A DNA stretch of 64,000 bases from JBBDYH01 sp040901795. GTDB taxonomy: Bacteria > Planctomycetota > Planctomycetia > Pirellulales > JALHPA01. Position numbers and translations under genes: made by a program. Location: NCBI GenBank assembly GCA_040901795.1, contig JBBDYH010000144.1:1-64000 (forward strand), in the 5' to 3' direction. The notes beneath the pieces are model-generated. The model searched no databases. It saw only the letters and a program-made list of their open reading frames with translations, and was not told the DNA's origin. Below, in pieces: positions 1-8,637 of the stretch (positions are counted from its first letter, which is position 1; the number at the start of each line of letters is the position of its first letter).

Positions 1-1781
1 CCGCTGGAGAAGACCAGCGCCGTGTCTTCGTTGGTGCTCTGCGGGACGGGGATCGCGTTCACCGGCGCGTCGTTAACGGCCGCGATCGTAATGTCACGCG
101 TCGCCGCGACACTGTTGGCCATGCCGTCGTTGACCACAAAGGTCACGGTCCGCGTGGTCGTCGCGGGGTTGTCGCTGCCGTTGGTGTAGGTGATCGATCG
201 CAGTGCGGCCTGGTAGTTCGCCAGCGTAGCCGTCCCGCTGAGCGAGAGCACTCCGGTCGCCGGGGTCCAGCTTCCCGTAATGCCGTTTTGGTCAGTGAAC
301 GTAAGTGTGTCCTGACCGTTCACATAGTTGCCGGTGATCGTGATCGTCGCGCTTGCGAGCTGCGTGTCGTCGTTGTCGGCCAACACGACGCCCGCATCGA
401 TCGCCACCGCGCCATCGTTTTCCGTGTAGGCGAGTGCAGCGACGGTCGGCGTTACGGTGGGCACATCGTTGAAGCTGTACCGTTGCGAGAACACGCCGTC
501 GGCATCGCCGGGACCGTTTCCGCTCCAGACGAAGACGGCCGTGTCCAACCCTGTTAACACCACGGCCGCGTGCTGCTGATCTCCGGCGAGCGTGGTGTTC
601 ACGCGAAACTCCGCGTCTTCCACCGCGCCGCCTGACGTAAACTTCTTCGCGTAGACGCCCCAGGTGCCTGCGCTATCTTGATTGAAGGACGACCACGTAA
701 TCACAAATTCGCCGTTGGCATCCACACTCACGCGCGAGTTTTGCTGGTCGCCGGCGGTCGTGGTATTGAGCAGGAATTCGCCGTTCAGCGCTGTTCCCGC
801 CGCGTCATATCGCTGAGCGTATATCCCCAGGCCGCCCGTGTCCTGGTTCGCGCTGGTCCAGCTCACCACGAAATTGCCGGCCGAGTCCATGTCGACTGTC
901 GCCCACTGCTGATCGTTGGCCGTGGTGGTGTTGACCTGGAACTCGCTGCCCTGAGCAATACCAGAGGCGTTGTAGCGCTGCGCGTAAACTCCCCAACCGC
1001 CGGTGTCCTGCAAATTGCTTGACCAGGTAATGACAAAATCCCCGTCGGAGTCCATCGCCACTTGGGAATGCATCTGGTCATTGGCGGTGGTCGTGTTGAC
1101 GAGGAACTCAGCCCCCTGGGCCAGCCCTGTGGAATCGAAGCGCTGCCCGTAGATTCCTTGGCCGCCGCCGTCCTGGAGGTTGCTTGTCCAAGTCACGACG
1201 AACTTACCGGTGTTGTCCATGGCCACGCTAGCAAAGCTTTGCTCGTCGGCCGTGGTGGTGTTGACCGCAACCTGTCCGGTTTGCGCAACGCCGCTGGAGT
1301 TATAGAGTCGGGCCTTTACTTCGCTGTCGCCACTTGTCGTCGATGACCAGACCACGACGAAGTTGCCGGCGCTGTCCATCGCCACGGAGGCGAACTGCTG
1401 GTCGGCCAGCGTATCGGTATTGACAGAAATCTCGCCCCCCTGGGCGACGCCCGCCGCGTTGAACTGTTGCGCGTAAACCCCCCAGCCCGTGCCGTCCTGC
1501 AATTGGCTCGACCAGGCGACGACGTAATTGCCGCTGGCATCGGCTGCGACCGCCTGGGGACTCTCGGCTTGCGTCTGTTGCGTGTTGGCCGTGGTCGCGT
1601 TGACGATCGCCTCGACGCCCAGCGGCGTGGCGCTCATCATCGTCCGGTCTTCCAGTTCCATGCAGTCGATAAACCGCGGCGGCGGAAGCACACATCGCTT
1701 GCGGCGGGAGATCAGTTCCGGCGCAGTGCCAAACCGCAGAAATTGCCTGATGCGTCCGACCGAATTCTTCAGTGTGTTCAT
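1..1781 (-). CDS. Giant surface/secreted repeat protein, N-terminal part (C-terminus off the left edge)
   Basis: An open frame of 593 codons begins at ATG 1779-1781 and leaves the window. The N-terminus is basic, then contains MELEDRTMMSATPLG (about residues 45-59), the LExR-M-SA type motif typical of large planctomycete extracellular proteins. There follow tandem units of about 54 residues with a recurring core like GNFVVVWSS and GVYAQRYNAxG and an ending VNTTTAxDQ, which suggests a beta-propeller or FG-GAP-like array. After about residue 430 comes a cadherin/Ig-like segment with TENDGAVAIDAG and TYTNGSDNPAT, then AVNDAPVNAIP and the start of another such domain. The gene is divergent from the TolC-like gene. 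The product is probably exported; the ligand is unknown. The start is chosen because the basic leader and motif follow directly. Confidence 0.85.
   Translation of the reverse strand, partial: MNTLKNSVGRIRQFLRFGTAPELISRRKRCVLPPPRFIDCMELEDRTMMSATPLGVEAIVNATTANTQQTQAESPQAVAADASGNYVVAWSSQLQDGTGWGVYAQQFNAAGVAQGGEISVNTDTLADQQFASVAMDSAGNFVVVWSSTTSGDSEVKARLYNSSGVAQTGQVAVNTTTADEQSFASVAMDNTGKFVVTWTSNLQDGGGQGIYGQRFDSTGLAQGAEFLVNTTTANDQMHSQVAMDSDGDFVITWSSNLQDTGGWGVYAQRYNASGIAQGSEFQVNTTTANDQQWATVDMDSAGNFVVSWTSANQDTGGLGIYAQRYDAAGTALNGEFLLNTTTAGDQQNSRVSVDANGEFVITWSSFNQDSAGTWGVYAKKFTSGGAVEDAEFRVNTTLAGDQQHAAVVLTGLDTAVFVWSGNGPGDADGVFSQRYSFNDVPTVTPTVAALAYTENDGAVAIDAGVVLADNDDTQLASATITITGNYVNGQDTLTFTDQNGITGSWTPATGVLSLSGTATLANYQAALRSITYTNGSDNPATTTRTVTFVVNDGMANSVAATRDITIAAVNDAPVNAIPVPQSTNEDTALVFSS
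480..1590 (-). repeat. Tandem ~162-bp coding repeats in the giant surface protein
   Basis: Equivalent sites (the GNFVV-type codons) recur near positions 1521, 1356, 1198, 1032, 870 and 702, a period of roughly 158-168 bases, with a weaker unit near 531. Each unit encodes about 54 residues. The units differ in sequence, so the array is old rather than freshly duplicated. Confidence 0.8.
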
Positions 1782-2053
1782 CGCTGTAGGTCCAAGCCGC
1801 CTGCGCGCAAGAGAACCGCAACCGCGCGAACTGACAATGGCGCAATTCTTGAAAGCCTACGTCGAGTTTCTCCTGCGAGTGGCCGGGACACCGGTCATGC
1901 CGGAAAATCCAGCCGCGCCGCCTATGACAAAACTTTGCCTTGTTCCTGCAACGGGGCCGCTAGCTGGAGGGACTGAGAAGATGGACCGACCAAGTAAAAC
2001 CGGTCGAAGGAAAACAGAGAGTAGCCCCCACCCGCTCACCGCGCGCCCAAGCC
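1782..2053. promoter_or_regulatory. Divergent intergenic region between surface protein and export operon
   Basis: These 272 bases separate two genes transcribed away from each other and must carry promoters for both. I could not pick convincing -35/-10 boxes. The TolC-like start has no clear Shine-Dalgarno sequence. Confidence 0.4.
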
Positions 2054-4171
2054 ATGCAGGACGCCCCGCGAACCCGCTCCCGCCTATTGCGCCGTGTGCG
2101 CTTGTTGGCGGTATTGCTCGCGTGCACGAGTATCACACTGGCTGCCCTGGCTCAAGATGCCCTGCCCACAAGCGGCGAGCCGGAGCAAATCGTGGCACCC
2201 TTGCCGACAGCCGTGGTCGAACCGCACGACCGGACGGAGCTTGATCTCGCCATCCCTGCAGACTGGGGGCCTTGGTGGCGTCCCACCGCCAGGCAGCCGA
2301 TTCTTGGCCGCCCTGAGCGGCTGGACATCGACCTCGATGCAATCGTGCTCGGCTCCCTGCTGCACTCGGCCCAGGTCAAAGTCCTGCGCGATTTCCCTGC
2401 GATCCAGGAAACCGCAATTGCCGAAGCACACGCGCAGTTCGACGTGCATTCGTTTGTGGAATCCAAGTTCGCCGACACCAGCGAACCGGTGGGTAGCACG
2501 CTGACTACCGGCGGGCCGCCTCGTTATCTCAATCAGAACTGGTTCTCGTCAGGCGGGGTTCGCCAACTGGGGCCGACGGGCGCCCGGCTCGAAGCCGCGC
2601 AAAAGTTCGGCTACGAAGACAGCAATTCGGTGTTCTTCGTGCCCGACCAGCAAGGTACCGCGCGGCTCTCGGTCAGCCTCACTCAGCCGCTGCTGAATGG
2701 CGCCGGCCGCATCTACAACACCAGCACGGTGCTGCTGGCGCAGATCGATGTCGAGATCGCGCACGATCAGTTTTCCAGAGACTTGCAGAACGTGGTGCTC
2801 GACGTGCAAAGGGCCTATTGGGACCTGTACCTGCAGCGAGTGGTCCTGCTGCAGAAGCGAAAGCTGTTTCATCAGGGCCGCAGAATCTACGTCGAGCTAG
2901 ATGCGCGGCGCGATGTTGATGTCGTCAAGAGCCAACTTGCCCGGGCCAAAGGGGCCGTGGCGACGCGCGGCGCTGCCGTGATTCGGCAAGAAGCGTTGGT
3001 CCTGAACGCCGAGGCGCGGCTCCGCACGTTGGTCAACGATCCGGTGCTGGGCTCCGTCGAGCATCAGGAGCTCGTCCCCATTCAGCCGCCGATCGAGACG
3101 CCGCAGACCGTTGGGCTGCAAGATTCGCTCATTTTGGCGCTCGGGAATCGTCCGGAGATCGATCTGGCCACGCGCGAACTGCGTGCGGCCCGCGTGCGGC
3201 TTTGTGTGTCGGACCACGAGCTGATGCCGGTGCTCAATCTCATTTTGGCATCCTATGTGAATGGATTGGAGGGAGACGCCGCGATTGGGAAGGCGTTTGA
3301 AGACCAGTTCGCCGCCGGCCGACCGTCGTATTCCGCCGGCCTGTTGCTCGAATACCCGTTTGGCAATCGCGCGGCGCAAGCTCGGCTGAAAAGGCGGCGC
3401 CTCGAACTGCGCCAGTTGACAAACCAACTGGAAGCTACTGCCGCGAACGTGCGGCTGGAAGTCGAAACCGCCGTGCGCGAAATCGCCACCGCGCATCGTG
3501 AGATGATCAGTCATTACCATGCCATCCTCGGTGGCGAGGCCGAGATCGAACACCTGGAACGCCGCTGGCGGTTGCTTCCCGGTGATCAACCGGCGGCAGG
3601 CATTGTGCTGGACGATCTGCTCAACGCGCAAGAGCGGCTCAGCCGCGCCGAGGCCAGCTATGCGGATACGCTCGTGGCATACAACGTCGCACTGGTGCAG
3701 TTGAAGCGTGCGACGGGTGTGTTGCTGCAATGTCAGCCGATCGAAACGGCGGCCCATCTGCCCAGGCGCGGTTCACGTTCTGCGGGCGTGGCTGCCGAAA
3801 AACGTGCGTCGGCGGATCGAGGGGATGGGGCCAAGTCGCGCTCGTCGGCAGTCGCATCGAAGCCAGCTCCGTTGACGGCCAAGAAATCCGAGCCGGCCGA
3901 AACAAGCCGACGCAGAATTGCGGCCGCGCCCGTCAAATGGCCACCTACGCGTAAAGGCCAAACGGCCGCGGCGTGGCCTCGGGCGACCGTCGAACATCAG
4001 TCGCCGGAACCGAGAGCTCAGGTTTGGCCGGTTAGACCGGACATTGCGCCATCCGAACCGCCCACCGCAGCCAATGAAACGCTGCCTTCGCTGCCGCGCC
4101 CGGGCGATCAGGCGATCCCGTTGCCAACCGTCGAGGGGCCGCAGCTCCTTCCGCCGGTGATGGAGCCCTGA
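2054..4171 (+). CDS. TolC-family outer membrane efflux protein
   Basis: The 705-residue product starts with an arginine-rich n-region and a hydrophobic stretch ending in an Ala-rich cleavage site (LAALAQDA), a Sec signal peptide. Two long helical OEP-type halves follow: about residues 235-335 (includes VQRAYWDLYLQ and VVKSQLARAKG) and about 355-470 (LALGNRPEIDLA, PFGNRAAQARLKRRRLELR), with a further helix carrying LDDLLNAQERLSRAEASYAD. This is the TolC layout, in which a trimer forms an outer-membrane channel and periplasmic tunnel. The last ~140 residues are a Pro/Ala/Arg-rich tail not usual in TolC. The SecA-like gene follows after 40 bases, so the two are probably co-transcribed. The channel would serve the adaptors encoded at 6320-10806. 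Confidence 0.88.
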   Translation: MQDAPRTRSRLLRRVRLLAVLLACTSITLAALAQDALPTSGEPEQIVAPLPTAVVEPHDRTELDLAIPADWGPWWRPTARQPILGRPERLDIDLDAIVLGSLLHSAQVKVLRDFPAIQETAIAEAHAQFDVHSFVESKFADTSEPVGSTLTTGGPPRYLNQNWFSSGGVRQLGPTGARLEAAQKFGYEDSNSVFFVPDQQGTARLSVSLTQPLLNGAGRIYNTSTVLLAQIDVEIAHDQFSRDLQNVVLDVQRAYWDLYLQRVVLLQKRKLFHQGRRIYVELDARRDVDVVKSQLARAKGAVATRGAAVIRQEALVLNAEARLRTLVNDPVLGSVEHQELVPIQPPIETPQTVGLQDSLILALGNRPEIDLATRELRAARVRLCVSDHELMPVLNLILASYVNGLEGDAAIGKAFEDQFAAGRPSYSAGLLLEYPFGNRAAQARLKRRRLELRQLTNQLEATAANVRLEVETAVREIATAHREMISHYHAILGGEAEIEHLERRWRLLPGDQPAAGIVLDDLLNAQERLSRAEASYADTLVAYNVALVQLKRATGVLLQCQPIETAAHLPRRGSRSAGVAAEKRASADRGDGAKSRSSAVASKPAPLTAKKSEPAETSRRRIAAAPVKWPPTRKGQTAAAWPRATVEHQSPEPRAQVWPVRPDIAPSEPPTAANETLPSLPRPGDQAIPLPTVEGPQLLPPVMEP

Positions 4172-4211
4172 AGACAGCGGGCTCAAGACCTAGCATGACA
4201 CGGAGGCGCCC

Positions 4212-6122
4212 TTGTCCGGTTCGATGATCGAGCGACTTCTGGCTTCACTGCCATGCGGCATTCGCAGCTCGCTCGGCGACGAGCAACTGCTGCTGCGCAT
4301 CCGCGAACAAGGGCGGTCGCTAATCAGCTTGCCGGCGGCCGAACTGCGATTGACCATGAATGAGTTGCGGCAACTCCACGGCCAGCGACGTTCGTCCAGC
4401 GCGGCGGTGCTCGTGTCTGCGTTTGCGGCGGTCTGCGAGGCTGCACGTCGGTGCTATGGGCTGGAGCTTTTCGACGTGCAGCTTCGTGCCGGGCTGGCCA
4501 TCGCGCGGGGCGACATTGCCGAAATGCAAACTGGCGAAGGCAAAACGCTGGCGGCCGCTCTGCCGGCGTTTCTAAGAGCAATCACCGAGCGATCCGTGCA
4601 TGTCGTGACGCCCAACGGTTATCTTGCCCGCCGTGACTTCGAGCTCCTTGAGCCGGTTTACCGCTCGTTGGGCTGCACGGTTGGCCTGTTGCCCGAGGGC
4701 GCGCCGTTCGACGAGAAGCGGCAGGCATATTCGCGCGATATCACTTATGGCACCGGTTATGAAGTCGGATTTGACTATCTGCGCGAGCAGCTTGCCTGCC
4801 TCGGCCGACGACCAGCGCCCTTGGGTGATCGCTACCGTGATTTGCTCCGTGGTGCGGTTGAGCAAGCGCACTTGGGCGCGCGACGCGCGTTTGCCATTGT
4901 CGATGAGATCGACTCAGTTCTGATCGACGAAGCTGCTACCCCCTTGATCCTGAGCGACTTACCGCACGAACAAACTGTCTCGGCTGCTACGTATGAGCAG
5001 GCGCTGCGGATGGCAGTGACGCTTGTGCCGGATCAAGACTATCTCGTCGATCCGCAGCGATCCAGGGCAATTGCATTGACAGAACACGGCCGCCGCCGCT
5101 GTTACCAAGCGCTGGCTGGCGATGCTTTGCCGCATTTGGCGAGTCCCTGGTCGGACGTCGTCCAACAAGCGCTGCAAGCGCTGCACGGCTTGCGGCGGGA
5201 TATCGACTACGTGGTTGCGAACGACAAGCTGATCGTCGTCGATTCGGCCACGGGTCGTCTCTGTCCGGATCGCGCGTGGCGGAACGGCTTGCAGCAATTC
5301 CTTGAGGTCAAAGAAAGCGTACCGCTGACGCCCGCAAGAGGCGCGGCGGCCCGAATCACTCGTCAGCGTTATTTCTCGCGGTACAAGCAAGTCTCCGGCA
5401 TGACCGGCACCGCGGCCGACAGTGCGCGAGAGTTCCGCGAGACCTATGGCCTTCGCGTGGCCACGATTCCGCCGCGGCTTCCATCTCGCCGCCTGATGTT
5501 GGCCGATCGCGTGTTTGCAGACGCAGAATCGCGATGGCTTGCCGTCGAAACGGAGATTGCCCGCCTGCATTGCACAGGGCGACCGGTGCTGGTCGGTTGC
5601 CGCACGATTGAGATCAGCGAACATCTCGCACGGCGACTGGACCGCGCCGGCATCGACTATCAACTTCTCAACGGCAAGCAGAACGCGGCCGAAGCGGAAG
5701 TGATCGCAGGCGCCGGCAGACTCGGCGCCGTGACAATCGCCACGAACATGGCGGGCCGTGGCACCGACATCAAGCTCGCGGCCGGCATGGCGGAATTGGG
5801 CGGCATGCATCTGATCTCGGTCGAGCGAAACGACTCACGGCGTGTCGATCGCCAACTGATTGGCCGCGTCGGTCGTCAGGGGGATCCCGGCTCCTGCCAG
5901 TTCTTTCTTTCTGCCGACGATCCGTTGCTCGTACGGTTCGCGCCGGAAGTTTGCCAACAGATCAAGGCGCTGCCACAAACCGCGGGCGAAGTAGGCGAGG
6001 ACTATTCGCGCCAAATCCGTGCCGCCCAAGAGCGTTGCGAAGCGGCCGGCTATTTGGCGCGCAAGGAACTCGCGGCAGCCGACACGTGGATCTGCGATGA
6101 GCTGGGCGCGCTGTTGCAGTAG
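4212..6122 (+). CDS. SecA-like translocase ATPase, C-terminally shortened
   Basis: The 636-residue protein has the SecA motor core. Walker A is MQTGEGKT at about residues 105-112, the DEAD-type box reads DEIDSVLIDEAATPLILS, a cross-linking-domain region ends in GMTGTA, and the second motor domain carries ATNMAGRGTDIKL and a QLIGRVGRQGDPG-type arginine-finger motif. Housekeeping SecA has about 840-900 residues. Here the sequence ends soon after a short helical stretch, so most of the scaffold/wing and the C-terminal zinc linker are absent. The TTG at 4212 is preferred because GGAGG lies 5 bases upstream; an ATG at 4224 is the alternative. The gene sits between TolC and HlyD genes, so it is probably a specialised ATPase and not the housekeeping copy. 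Substrate and partner channel are unknown. Confidence 0.88.
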   Translation: MSGSMIERLLASLPCGIRSSLGDEQLLLRIREQGRSLISLPAAELRLTMNELRQLHGQRRSSSAAVLVSAFAAVCEAARRCYGLELFDVQLRAGLAIARGDIAEMQTGEGKTLAAALPAFLRAITERSVHVVTPNGYLARRDFELLEPVYRSLGCTVGLLPEGAPFDEKRQAYSRDITYGTGYEVGFDYLREQLACLGRRPAPLGDRYRDLLRGAVEQAHLGARRAFAIVDEIDSVLIDEAATPLILSDLPHEQTVSAATYEQALRMAVTLVPDQDYLVDPQRSRAIALTEHGRRRCYQALAGDALPHLASPWSDVVQQALQALHGLRRDIDYVVANDKLIVVDSATGRLCPDRAWRNGLQQFLEVKESVPLTPARGAAARITRQRYFSRYKQVSGMTGTAADSAREFRETYGLRVATIPPRLPSRRLMLADRVFADAESRWLAVETEIARLHCTGRPVLVGCRTIEISEHLARRLDRAGIDYQLLNGKQNAAEAEVIAGAGRLGAVTIATNMAGRGTDIKLAAGMAELGGMHLISVERNDSRRVDRQLIGRVGRQGDPGSCQFFLSADDPLLVRFAPEVCQQIKALPQTAGEVGEDYSRQIRAAQERCEAAGYLARKELAAADTWICDELGALLQ

Positions 6123-6319
6123 CCATTGCCATCAAGCAATCGCTCTCCTGTCAGAGCGGCGCTCGTGATTGCCGACCTTTCGCTCAAAATCGCTACAACC
6201 GCACCACTCGTAACCCGCACGACTTCTCCATCGGGAGAATGTCTTTGCCGCTCCATACAGCTTGCCCAGCTTGACGATAGGATTCAATAAACTCTTCTCC
6301 TCACTGCGAGTTTGACGCC

Positions 6320-7126
6320 ATGGTGCGAACTTTTACGGTCATCCTGCTGTTCTCCTGCGTACGCTTCGCGGCGGCACAAACGGTCGAGAGCTTCACCGAA
6401 CCCTACCGGAAGCTGGACATCGTTCCTGTCGAGCCGGGGCTTTTACGCATGCTCGCAGTCCGCGAAGGGGACCGCGTCGAACTGGACCAACGGCTCGGCA
6501 CACTTGACTGCGAAGTTCAGGAGATTGCCCTGGAAATCGCCCGTCAAAATATGGAAGCGCGGGGCCAGCTCGCGTCCGCCGTGGCCGAACGTGACTTGCG
6601 TCGGACGCGCTTAGAGCGGCTGCAAGAATTGCGCGGCTCGGGTCATGCCACTCAAGACGAAGTGGATCGCGCCGTCGCCGACTTGCGCGTCTCCGAAGCG
6701 AACGTTCAGAGCGCGGTCGAGAAGCAGAAAACCGACGAGTTGGAGTTCCGACGGATCGCAGCCATGATCGACCGCCGCATCCTCAAGAGCCCGCTCGATG
6801 GCGTCGTCACCCGCCTCTACAAAGAAGAGGCGGACTACGTGGGCGCCAGCGTCAGCCCTGTGATGACGATCATGCAGCTCGACCCGCTGCGGATCACCTT
6901 CTCGATTCCCAATACGGCAGGTCAATCGCTTCGCCCGGGACAATCAGTCGCCTTGATCTTGCCCGAAAGCGAGCAAAACGCCGTGGGGCAGATCGAGTTC
7001 GTGTCGCCGGTCAGCGAAGCGGAGAGCGGCACGATGCGCGTCAAAGTGTTGCTCAAGAATCCACAAGGCAAATACCGCTGCGGCGTGCGTTGCGTGATCG
7101 ATCTCGACGTCAAGCCGACAACCTAA
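6320..7126 (+). CDS. Small HlyD/RND-type periplasmic adaptor
   Basis: The 268-residue product has a signal peptide (hydrophobic residues 5-18, then AAAQ). A short lipoyl half is followed by a coiled-coil hairpin rich in Arg/Glu/Ala (about residues 75-150), the second lipoyl half (RILKSPLDGVVTRLY) and a beta-barrel (GQSLRPGQSVALILPES). That is the membrane-fusion-protein order, bridging an inner-membrane component to TolC. It is shorter than common adaptors, which are usually 350-450 residues. It is preceded by 197 bases without a gene, which may hold a second promoter. No ABC or RND pump gene is next to it; its neighbours are the SecA-like ATPase and two membrane proteins that carry HlyD parts themselves. 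Confidence 0.85.
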   Translation: MVRTFTVILLFSCVRFAAAQTVESFTEPYRKLDIVPVEPGLLRMLAVREGDRVELDQRLGTLDCEVQEIALEIARQNMEARGQLASAVAERDLRRTRLERLQELRGSGHATQDEVDRAVADLRVSEANVQSAVEKQKTDELEFRRIAAMIDRRILKSPLDGVVTRLYKEEADYVGASVSPVMTIMQLDPLRITFSIPNTAGQSLRPGQSVALILPESEQNAVGQIEFVSPVSEAESGTMRVKVLLKNPQGKYRCGVRCVIDLDVKPTT

Positions 7127-7130
7127 ACGA

Positions 7131-7188
7131 GTGTAGCCATCACGCTCCGCGTGATGATGCAACCTCTCGCGGAGCGAGAGGACTACAC
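7131..7188. repeat. Palindromic element with two TCC/GGA-loop hairpins (intergenic copy)
   Basis: The element is framed by GTGTAG and CTACAC. Inside are two perfect hairpins: ATCACGC-TCC-GCGTGAT and CCTCTCGC-GGA-GCGAGAGG. Related copies are at 34582-34636 and, inside a gene, at 60451-60503. It lies between two genes of the export operon, so it may also act on the mRNA. Confidence 0.85.
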
Positions 7189-7206
7189 TGCGGCGTGCCC
7201 ACTACC

Positions 7207-8628
7207 ATGCCCCAAAGCACTGCCCAAAATACGATCGACCATACCGGCGGAATGTCGGTCGAGATTGTTACATCGCCTGGAAGAGTGATCAATCCGCAGA
7301 ATTCCGCTCTCGATGCCGACTTGCCCTGTGCGCTCCTTGAACTGCTGACCGTCATCGCCGACGCAACGAGCCTCGAGGCGGCTGGCGTGAGTCTTGTCAA
7401 TCGACTAAAGGTGTTTCTTGGCGCCGACGGCGTCGCGTTGGGTGTCGTCAGGCGCGGTCGAAGGCGGTGCCGCCTGGCCGCGATTGCCGGCGCCACCGAG
7501 GTCAACCGCGGCTCGGAGCTCTCTGTCGCGGTCGAACATGCACTTGGCGAGGCAACGCTCGCAGACGCCGAAGATGCCGCATCGTCTGGGTCAGCGGCTT
7601 CGCCTGCACTCCAAGCCATGCTACCTGGCGCGACGATCGAGTCGTGCCGGCTCGCAACTGCTAGGGGAACTCTCAGCGGCGCACTGATCGTCTGGGGAAG
7701 TGCCAAGTCCTTCCATCGAAAGCGTGCGCAAACGTTCCTCAGGTTCTCAAGCGAGCCACTCGCCGGGACACTGCGGCTCGTCGAACTGGCGCAAGCCGGG
7801 ATCGTGCGGCGCGCTCTGCGACGCGTCTTCGGTTGGCAGTGGTGGATCTGCTGGACCGCCGTCGCCGTGATCGGCCTGGTGGTGATGTCGCAGTTGCCCT
7901 ACCGCATCCGATGTGATTGTGCCGCCGAACCGCTCAAGCGGCGGTTCATTGCGGCTCCCTTTGCGGGCATCTTCGAAGAAAGCCTCGTTCGGCCTGGCGA
8001 TCTGGTGGTCGAGAATCAGGTGCTCGGACGAATGGACGGACACGAGTTGCGGCTCGAGTTGGCCGCGGTGACTGCTGACCAACAGCAGACTCGCAAGTCG
8101 CACGATGTGAACCTGGCGGCCGGCAAAGTCGCGGCGGCGCAGATCGACAAGCTCGAGCTGGAACGCCTCGAACAACAGCGGACGCTGCTGGATCATCGAA
8201 TCGCCAACATCGAGATTCGCAGTCCCGTCGCTGGATACGTCATCAGTGGCGACTTGGACAGGTCTGAAGGTGCGCCACTGACCATCGGGAAGGTGCTCTA
8301 CGAAATCGCTCCGCTGGACCAAATGATTGTCGAAGTGGCTATCGACGATGATGAGGTGGCCTGCGTGCACGAAGGACAGCAGGTCTCGATCCGCTTCGAC
8401 GCCCATTCGGGTGAGACATTCGTCGGTCAGCTTACCCGAATCCATCCCCGCTCCGAAACTCGTGACGCGCGCAATGTCTTCATTGGCGAAGTCACCCTCG
8501 AGCACACCGACGTCGCACTGCGACCGGGCATGAAGGGCGCCGCGCGGATTTCCCTCGCCAGTGAAAGCCTGCTGACAGGGCTGTTGAGCCGACTATGGCA
8601 TGCGCTAACCGCAATGGTCGGATTCTGA
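7207..8628 (+). CDS. GAF-like domain / single TM / HlyD-type adaptor protein
   Basis: From ATG 7207 the protein has 473 residues. The open frame extends back to 7090, but that part would translate the palindromic element, so the later ATG is chosen. Residues about 30-190 resemble a GAF domain (LLELLTVIADATSLEAAG, VNRLKVFLGADGVALGVV, then ESCRLATARGTLSGALIVWG). A transmembrane helix follows at about 212-234 (WWICWTAVAVIGLVVMSQL). The periplasmic part is HlyD-like: a lipoyl half (AAPFAGIFEESLVRPGDLV), a short coiled coil, IEIRSPVAGYVISG, and a beta-barrel. The layout is a cytoplasmic sensor or docking domain with a periplasmic adaptor. The next gene starts 9 bases after the stop. GAF is assigned by pattern and is the least sure part. 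Confidence 0.78.
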   Translation: MPQSTAQNTIDHTGGMSVEIVTSPGRVINPQNSALDADLPCALLELLTVIADATSLEAAGVSLVNRLKVFLGADGVALGVVRRGRRRCRLAAIAGATEVNRGSELSVAVEHALGEATLADAEDAASSGSAASPALQAMLPGATIESCRLATARGTLSGALIVWGSAKSFHRKRAQTFLRFSSEPLAGTLRLVELAQAGIVRRALRRVFGWQWWICWTAVAVIGLVVMSQLPYRIRCDCAAEPLKRRFIAAPFAGIFEESLVRPGDLVVENQVLGRMDGHELRLELAAVTADQQQTRKSHDVNLAAGKVAAAQIDKLELERLEQQRTLLDHRIANIEIRSPVAGYVISGDLDRSEGAPLTIGKVLYEIAPLDQMIVEVAIDDDEVACVHEGQQVSIRFDAHSGETFVGQLTRIHPRSETRDARNVFIGEVTLEHTDVALRPGMKGAARISLASESLLTGLLSRLWHALTAMVGF

Positions 8629-8637
8629 GGTGCCGCG

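Noticed and set aside
1300..1845. 181-codon minus-strand open frame at the left end
   Set aside because: It is in a different frame from the giant surface protein, whose repeats and motif show the true frame.
2897..3757. 286-codon minus-strand open frame inside the TolC-like gene
   Set aside because: Antisense shadow; the TolC helices are on the plus strand.
7090..7206. Longer N-terminus for the GAF/HlyD gene
   Set aside because: It would translate the palindromic element and overlap the upstream gene; ATG 7207 gives a natural start.
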